From Acinetobacter nosocomialis (GTDB lineage Bacteria; Pseudomonadota; Gammaproteobacteria; Pseudomonadales; Moraxellaceae): DNA of 64,000 bases. Positions 57,807-64,000 of this stretch are shown piece by piece. The stretch is taken from positions 2,046,001 to 2,110,000 of the forward strand of contig CP107049.1 in assembly GCA_025736915.1 (NCBI GenBank), given 5' to 3'. The number at the start of each line of letters is the position of its first letter. Position 1 is the first letter of the stretch. A program made the position numbers and the translations under genes. A model generated the notes under the pieces. It was not told where the DNA came from and searched no databases. It saw nothing but the letters and a program-made list of their open reading frames with translations.

Positions 57807-59237
57807 ATGACAATGGTTCATCATCCCGATGAGGCAAGCTCCCCTGATCATTTACAACGGAAATTAAATAATCGCCATCTACAAATGATTGCAATTGGCG
57901 GTGCAATTGGAACCGGCCTATTTATGGGCTCGGGCAAAACCATCTCCCTCGCAGGTCCTTCAATCCTCGTTATCTACATGATAATTGGTGGTATGTTCTT
58001 TTTTCTGATGCGTGCATTGGGTGAACTACTGCTTGCCAACTTACATTACAAATCATTTGTTGATATGGCATATGATTTGATTGGACCATGGGCTGGCTAC
58101 TACATAGGCTGGACCTATTGGTTAGGCTGGGTACTGGTCGGTATTGCTGATTTGTCTGCGGTCATTAACTATTTAAGTTTCTGGTTGCCCGAAGGCGCCA
58201 GTTTCTCACCAATGCAACAGGCCATGATCAGTACAGGCTGTGTACTATTCATTTTAGGGCTTAACCTTCTTACGGTGAAGTTGTTTGGTGAAGTTGAATT
58301 TTGGTTCGCACTCATTAAGATTTTGGCCATTATTGGCCTGATTGGAGTCGGTGGCTACATGCTCCTTACTCATTTTCAAGCTCCGCATGGTGAGGTTGTG
58401 AGTGTAAGTAATGTGTGGTCGCATGGTGGCATATTTCCAAAAGGTGTAAGCGGATTTTTGGCAGGTTTCCAGATTGCCGTGTTTGCCTTTATTGGCGTCG
58501 AATTGATTGGTACAACAGCCGCTGAAACCAAAGATCCAGAGAAAAATCTGCCTAAGGCAATTAACGCGATTCCTGTACGTATTATTCTATTCTATGTGTT
58601 GGCACTCTTTGTGGTGATGTCAGTAACACCTTGGGATCACATTCGTGCAGATAAAAGCCCATTTGTTGAGTTGTTCTTAAATGCGGGTATTCCTGTTTCA
58701 GCCATCATCATGAACTTGGTCGTACTGTCTTCAGTGATGTCTTCAATGAACAGCGGTGTGTTTTCAACCAGTCGTATGCTGTTTGGTTTATCGAAAGATG
58801 GTCAGGCGCCAAGTGCATTGGGGCGTTTATCAAAACGTGCCGTACCTTCAAATGGTTTAATCTTCTCATGTATTTTCATTATGGGTGGAGCAGTGCTTCA
58901 GTACTTTGTTCCAAACACTATGGAAGCATTTACTTTGGCAAGTTCACTCTGTGTGATTCTCTTTATTAGTGTATGGCTTCTGATCATGGCATGCTATTTA
59001 CGTTACCGTAAGTTGAGTCCAGAGTTACATGCTAAATCGACCTTTAAAATGCCGGGCGGGGTGTTGATGGCTTATGTTGTCATTGCATTCTTCTTGTTTA
59101 CTTTAGTGATTTTGGCACTAGAGCCAGATACATTGAAAGCACTCTACGTTAGCCCAGTATGGTTAGTGGTTTTAAGCGTAACTTACTATGCGTTCTATAA
59201 GCCGCGTATGAAAAAACTAGGCCGTGAAGTCTTTTAA
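57807..59237 (+). CDS. cycA: D-alanine/D-serine/glycine permease (second copy)
   Basis: A 476-residue transporter nearly colinear with the first copy; most differences are conservative (for example LLIYMIIGG to LVIYMIIGG, PSLG-like substitutions and a shorter C-terminus, LGREVF versus LGRELVNDH). All helices and the helix-1 binding motif are kept, so it is likely functional. Long stretches of DNA, especially 58600-58950, stay almost identical to copy 1. It has its own leader and terminator. Confidence 0.92.
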   Translation: MTMVHHPDEASSPDHLQRKLNNRHLQMIAIGGAIGTGLFMGSGKTISLAGPSILVIYMIIGGMFFFLMRALGELLLANLHYKSFVDMAYDLIGPWAGYYIGWTYWLGWVLVGIADLSAVINYLSFWLPEGASFSPMQQAMISTGCVLFILGLNLLTVKLFGEVEFWFALIKILAIIGLIGVGGYMLLTHFQAPHGEVVSVSNVWSHGGIFPKGVSGFLAGFQIAVFAFIGVELIGTTAAETKDPEKNLPKAINAIPVRIILFYVLALFVVMSVTPWDHIRADKSPFVELFLNAGIPVSAIIMNLVVLSSVMSSMNSGVFSTSRMLFGLSKDGQAPSALGRLSKRAVPSNGLIFSCIFIMGGAVLQYFVPNTMEAFTLASSLCVILFISVWLLIMACYLRYRKLSPELHAKSTFKMPGGVLMAYVVIAFFLFTLVILALEPDTLKALYVSPVWLVVLSVTYYAFYKPRMKKLGREVF

Positions 59238-59257
59238 TTATCCTTTCTCGATTTACC

Positions 59258-59290
59258 AAAAAAGCCAATCATAATTGATTGGCTTTTTTA
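59258..59290. terminator. Terminator after the second cycA
   Basis: GCCAATCA-TAAT-TGATTGGC (59264-59283) flanked by six A and six T; works for both converging genes. Confidence 0.9.
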
Positions 59291-59299
59291 TTGAGGTGT

Positions 59300-60181
59300 C
59301 TAATCGACCAGTAGGTGCTGATATTTATCGGCTTGTTTACGCAAATAATCCCAGACCAGTTTAATGCGCGGTTCATGTTGTAAATCCACAAAGGTCAGCA
59401 TCCAGAAGGTATGAGTAAAGCGAACTTGTTGCTCTAACACTTCTTCGAGTTCAGGTTTATCGTCTGCTAGAAACTTGGGCAAAATCGCAAGCCCTGCACC
59501 CGCACTGACCGCAATTTGCTGGGCCAAAATACTGCTGCTACGGAAGTTAGCATTGAGCTTCAAAGGTAACCGTTCTAAACAGTACAGCTCAGGGCTATAC
59601 ACTAGATCATCAATATAGTTCACAAAACGATGTTGTGTTAAATCTTCTAAACCGCGAATAGGTGGGTTTTGCGCTAGATAGTTTTGGCTGCCATAAATTT
59701 TCAAGCAGTAGTCTGATAACCGCGTAATGATGTAGGGCCCAGAAGTTGGGCGTTCAATTGATACTACAATGTCCGCTTCACGGTGTGAGAGCTTAATCAT
59801 TTTTGGTACTGGAATTAGATCGATGGTCAGCAGTGGATACTGAATTGAGAACTCAGCCAGTAAGCGTGCTAAAAATGCAGTTCCAAAACCTTCAGGTGTG
59901 CCAATTCGCACACGACCTTGCAAAGGTTGATGTGGTTTTTCAATTTGTAAGAAGGCCTGTTCCATTTGCTCAACTCGAGGAACCAGTGCCATTCCTTCGA
60001 GCGTCAGCTCATAGCCCGTTGCCTCACGCTTAAACAAGGTTGTACCCAAAGCAAGTTCTAGAGCCTGAATTCGTCTAGCCACCGTACTATGCTCGACACC
60101 AATAATACGTGCAGCATTAGTTAAGGTTTTAGTGCGTGCTAAAACCAGAAAAAACTGTAGATGATCCCAATCCACTTTCAT
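59300..60181 (-). CDS. LysR-family regulator
   Basis: Start at ATG 60181 (MKVDWDHLQFFLVLARTKTLTNAARIIGVEHSTVARRIQALE), 293 residues; the longer open frame upstream lacks signals. It has an N-terminal winged helix and a C-terminal periplasmic-binding-like effector domain (RVRIGTPEGFGTAFLARLL). Divergent from mmsA across 165 bases, so probably regulates the mmsA-mmsB-acyl-CoA synthetase genes. Effector unknown. Confidence 0.88.
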   Translation of the reverse strand: MKVDWDHLQFFLVLARTKTLTNAARIIGVEHSTVARRIQALELALGTTLFKREATGYELTLEGMALVPRVEQMEQAFLQIEKPHQPLQGRVRIGTPEGFGTAFLARLLAEFSIQYPLLTIDLIPVPKMIKLSHREADIVVSIERPTSGPYIITRLSDYCLKIYGSQNYLAQNPPIRGLEDLTQHRFVNYIDDLVYSPELYCLERLPLKLNANFRSSSILAQQIAVSAGAGLAILPKFLADDKPELEEVLEQQVRFTHTFWMLTFVDLQHEPRIKLVWDYLRKQADKYQHLLVD

Positions 60182-60346
60182 TTTTGTTATTGTCCCTGTG
60201 CATATTTGCACAACAATCGTGCATGAATTTGCGTTGGTGGTCAAAGCTTTCTTTGTTAGTCTCAAATGAAACCTGAATAAAGAAAATACATAGATCAGTA
60301 TTTTCTAATAACTGAACACAATAAAAATATGGCCTACGGAGAGGTT

Positions 60347-61864
60347 ATGAACACAATCCAAAAAATCGAATTGGACACCGCTAAATTACTCATTAACGGA
60401 CAGTTTATCGAATCTAAAACACAGGAATGGCAAGACATTGTTAACCCTGCCACTCAGGAAGTGATTGGTCGCGTACCATTTGCAACGGTTCAAGAAGTTG
60501 ACGCTGCTATTCAAGCCGCACAAGATGCTTTTGCTTCTTGGCGTCAAACCCCAATTCAGGCACGTATGCGCATCATGCTTAAGTTACAAGACTTAATCCG
60601 TGCCAACATGAAGGAAATTGCACAAGTACTAACGGCGGAACAAGGCAAAACCTTGGCAGATGCCGAAGGCGATATTCAACGTGGTCTAGAAGTGGTTGAA
60701 CATGCCTGTTCGATCGGCACTTTGCAAATGGGTGAATATGTTGAAGGTGTAGCACGTGGTGTAGACACCTATACCTTGCAGCAACCTTTGGGTGTCTGTG
60801 CGGGTATTACGCCGTTTAATTTCCCTGCCATGATTCCACTTTGGATGTTCCCAATGGCAATCGTGTGCGGCAATACCTTCGTTTTAAAACCATCAGAACA
60901 AGATCCTTTATCGACCATGATGTTGGTTGAACTTGCGATTCAAGCAGGTATTCCGGCAGGTGTCTTAAACGTTGTGCATGGCGGCAAAGAAGTGGTTGAC
61001 CGCTTGTGTACCCATAAAGACATTAAAGCGATTTCATTTGTAGGCTCAACTGCGGTTGGCACACATGTTTATAACCTTGCAGGGCAACATGGCAAACGCG
61101 TGCAATCAATGATGGGTGCAAAAAACCATGTGGTTGTGATGCCAGATGCCAATAAAGAACAAACGCTAAATGCCTTAGTCGGTGCAGCATTTGGTGCTGC
61201 TGGGCAACGCTGTATGGCATTGTCTGTCGCAGTCATGGTTGGCGACAGCAAACAGTGGATTCAAGAGTTAGTAGAAAAAGCGAAAACCTTAAAAGTAAAC
61301 GCAGGCCATGAGCCAAATACTGACATTGGCCCAGTCATTTCAAAACGTGCTAAAGCGCGTGTGCTTGATTTAATTAATAGCGGTGTTGAGCAAGGTGCAG
61401 AACTTCTGCTTGATGGTCGCAATGTGCAAGTGCAAGGTTATGAGTCGGGCAACTTTGTAGGTGCAACGATTTTTAGTGGCGTAAATACCGACATGCGTAT
61501 TTATAAAGAAGAAATCTTTGGTCCAGTACTTTCGATTATTTGTGTAGATACACTCGATGAAGCGATTGCGCTTATCAATGCCAACCCATTTGGTAACGGT
61601 GTAGGTCTATTTACCCAAAGCGGTGCCATTGCACGTACTTTCCAAAACCTTATTGATATTGGTCAAGTTGGTATCAACATTCCAATTCCTGTACCAGTGC
61701 CTTTCTTTAGTTTTACTGGTTCAAGAGGTTCAAAACTCGGCGATTTGGGACCATACGGCAAACAGGCTGTCCAGTTCTATACGCAAACCAAAACCATTAC
61801 CAGTCGCTGGTTTGAAGATAGCCATGAAGTTGGCGGTGTAAATACAACCATTAGTTTACGTTAA
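60347..61864 (+). CDS. mmsA: Methylmalonate-semialdehyde dehydrogenase (acylating)
   Basis: Start at ATG 60347 ([20 protein letters not shown]) with GGAGAGG just upstream. The 505-residue aldehyde dehydrogenase has [16 protein letters not shown] (CoA-type), [12 protein letters not shown] and the catalytic Cys in [11 protein letters not shown], typical of the CoA-acylating MmsA group. It turns methylmalonate semialdehyde into propionyl-CoA in valine (and thymine) breakdown, whose product could enter the prp pathway further left in this window. Confidence 0.93.
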   Translation: MNTIQKIELDTAKLLINGQFIESKTQEWQDIVNPATQEVIGRVPFATVQEVDAAIQAAQDAFASWRQTPIQARMRIMLKLQDLIRANMKEIAQVLTAEQGKTLADAEGDIQRGLEVVEHACSIGTLQMGEYVEGVARGVDTYTLQQPLGVCAGITPFNFPAMIPLWMFPMAIVCGNTFVLKPSEQDPLSTMMLVELAIQAGIPAGVLNVVHGGKEVVDRLCTHKDIKAISFVGSTAVGTHVYNLAGQHGKRVQSMMGAKNHVVVMPDANKEQTLNALVGAAFGAAGQRCMALSVAVMVGDSKQWIQELVEKAKTLKVNAGHEPNTDIGPVISKRAKARVLDLINSGVEQGAELLLDGRNVQVQGYESGNFVGATIFSGVNTDMRIYKEEIFGPVLSIICVDTLDEAIALINANPFGNGVGLFTQSGAIARTFQNLIDIGQVGINIPIPVPVPFFSFTGSRGSKLGDLGPYGKQAVQFYTQTKTITSRWFEDSHEVGGVNTTISLR

Positions 61865-61875
61865 GGGGATCACGG

Positions 61876-62766
61876 ATGAATATCGCCTTTATCGGTCTAG
61901 GGAATATGGGCGGCAGAATGGCCCATAACCTACTTAAAGCCGGAATTAAAGTTTACGGTTATGACCTCAGTGAAGTTGCTATTCAGCACTTCGCCGAGGC
62001 AGGTGGCATAGTCTGCGACAGCCCGCAGGCAGCAGTAAAACAAGCTGATGTAGTCATTACCATGTTGCCTGCAGCAAAGCATGTGAAAGAAGTTTACTTG
62101 GGTGAAAATGGTGTCTTGGAAGTGCTAAAAGCAGGTAGCTTATGCATTGATAGCAGTACCATTGACCCGCAAACTATTAAAGAGATTGCCGCTGTTGCGC
62201 ACAGTAAAAATATTAAAATCTGTGATGCACCAGTTTCAGGTGGAACCATTGGTGCTCAAGCGGGAACCTTAACCTTTATGGTGGGTGCCGATGATCAAAC
62301 CTTTAACGACGTAAAACCTGTACTCAGCCACATGGGCAAAAATATTGTTCACTGTGGTGATGTGGGTGCAGGTCAAATTGCCAAAATCTGCAACAACCTG
62401 ATTTTAGGTATTTCAATGGCCGCTGTTGCTGAAGGTATGGCGCTTGGTGTGAAACTCGGCATCGACCCACAAGCATTGGCAGGCGTCATTAACACCTCAA
62501 GTGGCCGTTGCTGGAGTTCGGATGTATGTAACCCATGGCCGCATATTAATGAAAATGCGCCAGCATCTCGAGGCTATCAAGACGGCTTTGCGACTCAGTT
62601 GATGCTAAAAGATTTAGGACTCGCTGTAGAGGCCGCGGGTCAAGTCAAACAGCCCGTTGTATTAGGGGGCATGGTGCAACAGCTCTATCAGCAAATGTGT
62701 ATGCGTGGTAATGCCAATCTCGATTTTTCGAGCATTATTCAGCAGTATCTGCCACAAGAGGCATAA
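61876..62766 (+). CDS. mmsB: 3-hydroxyisobutyrate dehydrogenase
   Basis: A 296-residue beta-hydroxyacid dehydrogenase: Rossmann motif FIGLGNMGGRMAHNLLKAG, substrate loop DAPVSGGTIGAQAGTL and the catalytic helix KICNNLILGISMAAVAEG with its Lys. It oxidises 3-hydroxyisobutyrate to methylmalonate semialdehyde, the MmsA substrate. It starts 11 bases after mmsA with an AAGGGGA site. Confidence 0.94.
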   Translation: MNIAFIGLGNMGGRMAHNLLKAGIKVYGYDLSEVAIQHFAEAGGIVCDSPQAAVKQADVVITMLPAAKHVKEVYLGENGVLEVLKAGSLCIDSSTIDPQTIKEIAAVAHSKNIKICDAPVSGGTIGAQAGTLTFMVGADDQTFNDVKPVLSHMGKNIVHCGDVGAGQIAKICNNLILGISMAAVAEGMALGVKLGIDPQALAGVINTSSGRCWSSDVCNPWPHINENAPASRGYQDGFATQLMLKDLGLAVEAAGQVKQPVVLGGMVQQLYQQMCMRGNANLDFSSIIQQYLPQEA

Positions 62767-62847
62767 CGGTAAAGCCAAAGGATGGCTTTGAACCAATAAA
62801 TCAAACCCTGTCGTGAATAACAACAAATCCGGACTGAGGGAAAAGAT

Positions 62848-64000
62848 ATGATGGATTATCAAAATGCTGTACAGGCTTTCGATTTGGAAAGCACTGCTAA
62901 ACAGATGTTGTCAGGTTCACTCGATGTACTCAACGCTTGTTATGAATGCTGTGATCGACATGCAGATGGCGACAAAGTTGCGCTGTACTGGCAAGGAAAA
63001 GACGGACGAAAAGAGCAATATACTTTCCGTGAGCTAAAAGAATGGTCAAGTCAGTTTGCTAACTTTTTAAAAGCACAAGGTGTGAAAACTGGTGACCGTA
63101 TTTCAGGTTTATTACCAAGAACACCTGAACTGATCGTGACTATTTTGGCAGCTTGGCGAATTGGTGCAGTCTATCAACCGTTATTTACTGCATTTGGCCC
63201 AAAAGCGATTGAGCACCGTATTCAGCTTGCACAAAGTAAGCTGGTGGTGACCGATATGGGCAACCGTAGCAAGCTTGATGAAATTGAAAATTGCCCTGCA
63301 ATTGTGACGGTGGCTGACGCACAAGGCACCCCGCTTAAAGCAGGTGATTTTAATTTCTGGAATGAAGTGAAGCAGCAGTCCGATCAATGTGATCTGGTGA
63401 TGCGTAGCATCCAAGATCCTTTCTTGCTTATGTTTACTTCAGGCACTACAGGACCAGCGAAACCATTGGAAGTGCCACTAAAAGCATTGATTGCCTTTGG
63501 GCGATATATGCAAGATGCCATTGGTTTAACCGAAGAAGATTCATTTTGGAATATTGCCGACCCGGGTTGGGCGTATGGTTTGTACTATGCGATTACTGGG
63601 CCATTATTCTTGGGCCACGCTACTTTGTTTTATGAAGGTGGGTTCAGCACAGATAGCCTATGCCAAATTGTGAAAGATTATAAAGTTAACAACTTGGCAG
63701 GCGCACCAACTGCTTACCGCATGATGATGGCAGCTGATCCAGCGCAAATGGCGCCGTTAAAAGGGCAGTTCCGTGTGGTGAGTAGTGCCGGTGAACCGCT
63801 GAATCCAGAAGTCATTCGCTGGTTTAAACAAGTCCTTGATGCTCCAATTTATGACCACTATGGGCAAACCGAAGTGGGTATGGTGGTGTGTAATCATCAT
63901 GGTTTAAAACATGAAATTCATGCTGGTTCAGCAGGTTTTCCAAGTCCGGGCTACCGTGTTGCGATTGTTAATGAACAAGGTGAAGAACTTCCGCCTGACA
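62848..64000 (+). CDS. AMP-forming acyl-CoA synthetase, truncated by window edge
   Basis: Runs open from ATG 62848 (GAGGG seven bases upstream) to the right edge, 384 codons with no stop. It is an ANL-superfamily ligase: N-terminal adenylation domain with LLMFTSGTTGPAKPLEV (P-loop) and APIYDHYGQTEVGMVVCN (A5 motif); the C-terminal domain is outside. It probably activates a branched or short-chain acid in the same valine pathway; substrate cannot be set from the part seen. Confidence 0.88.
   Translation, partial: MMDYQNAVQAFDLESTAKQMLSGSLDVLNACYECCDRHADGDKVALYWQGKDGRKEQYTFRELKEWSSQFANFLKAQGVKTGDRISGLLPRTPELIVTILAAWRIGAVYQPLFTAFGPKAIEHRIQLAQSKLVVTDMGNRSKLDEIENCPAIVTVADAQGTPLKAGDFNFWNEVKQQSDQCDLVMRSIQDPFLLMFTSGTTGPAKPLEVPLKALIAFGRYMQDAIGLTEEDSFWNIADPGWAYGLYYAITGPLFLGHATLFYEGGFSTDSLCQIVKDYKVNNLAGAPTAYRMMMAADPAQMAPLKGQFRVVSSAGEPLNPEVIRWFKQVLDAPIYDHYGQTEVGMVVCNHHGLKHEIHAGSAGFPSPGYRVAIVNEQGEELPPD

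Overview
The window looks like a chromosomal segment of Acinetobacter, most likely the A. calcoaceticus-baumannii complex. The reasons are the AT-rich composition, the gene order wza-wzb-wzc / capsule genes / galU-ugd-gpi-gne1-pgt1-pgm / lldPRD-dld / tyrB / prp, and the protein sequences themselves. This rests on recognition, since no database search was run. No rRNA, tRNA, insertion sequence, CRISPR array or integrase was seen.

Positions 1-23472 hold a complete capsule (K) locus except that wzc runs off the left edge. Export genes (wzc, wzb, wza) point left. Rightward follow gna, rmlB, rmlA, a bifunctional sugar isomerase/acetyltransferase and an aminotransferase, which together should make a UDP-N-acetylhexosaminuronic acid and a dTDP-3-acetamido-3,6-dideoxyhexose. 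Next come wzx, five glycosyltransferases around wzy, and the initiating transferase itrA. The conserved precursor block galU-ugd-gpi-gne1-pgt1 and the convergent pgm close the locus. The wzx-wzy-gtr core is visibly more AT-rich than its flanks, as expected for an exchangeable serotype cassette.

Positions 23473-36934 are a carbon-use block. It has the lactate operon lldP-lldR-lldD plus dld, with three LldR-type operators, an aromatic aminotransferase on the minus strand, and the 2-methylcitrate (propionate) genes GntR-prpB-prpC-acnD. No prpF follows acnD.

Positions 36935-46620 are a patchy accessory stretch. It carries a PUA/EVE-like plus HNH nuclease, three copies of a small-RNA unit each with its own promoter and terminator, a 44-residue zinc ribbon, and a nitrilase homologue without its cysteine. 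It also holds an acnD-like scar joined to a truncated GNAT gene, orphan small genes, a ketosynthase-like and an SDR-like gene, and two strongly structured intergenic sequences that look like unassigned RNAs.

Positions 46621-64000 are mostly ordinary chromosome: DUF1003, RluA, RraB, a TonB receptor divergent from an acyltransferase-like membrane gene over a Zur-like box, and the D-alanine catabolic cluster (Lrp, dadA, dadX, ridA, cycA). The cycA gene is tandemly duplicated and the duplication carried along the end of ridA. The window closes with a LysR regulator and valine-catabolism genes mmsA-mmsB followed by an acyl-CoA synthetase cut by the right edge.
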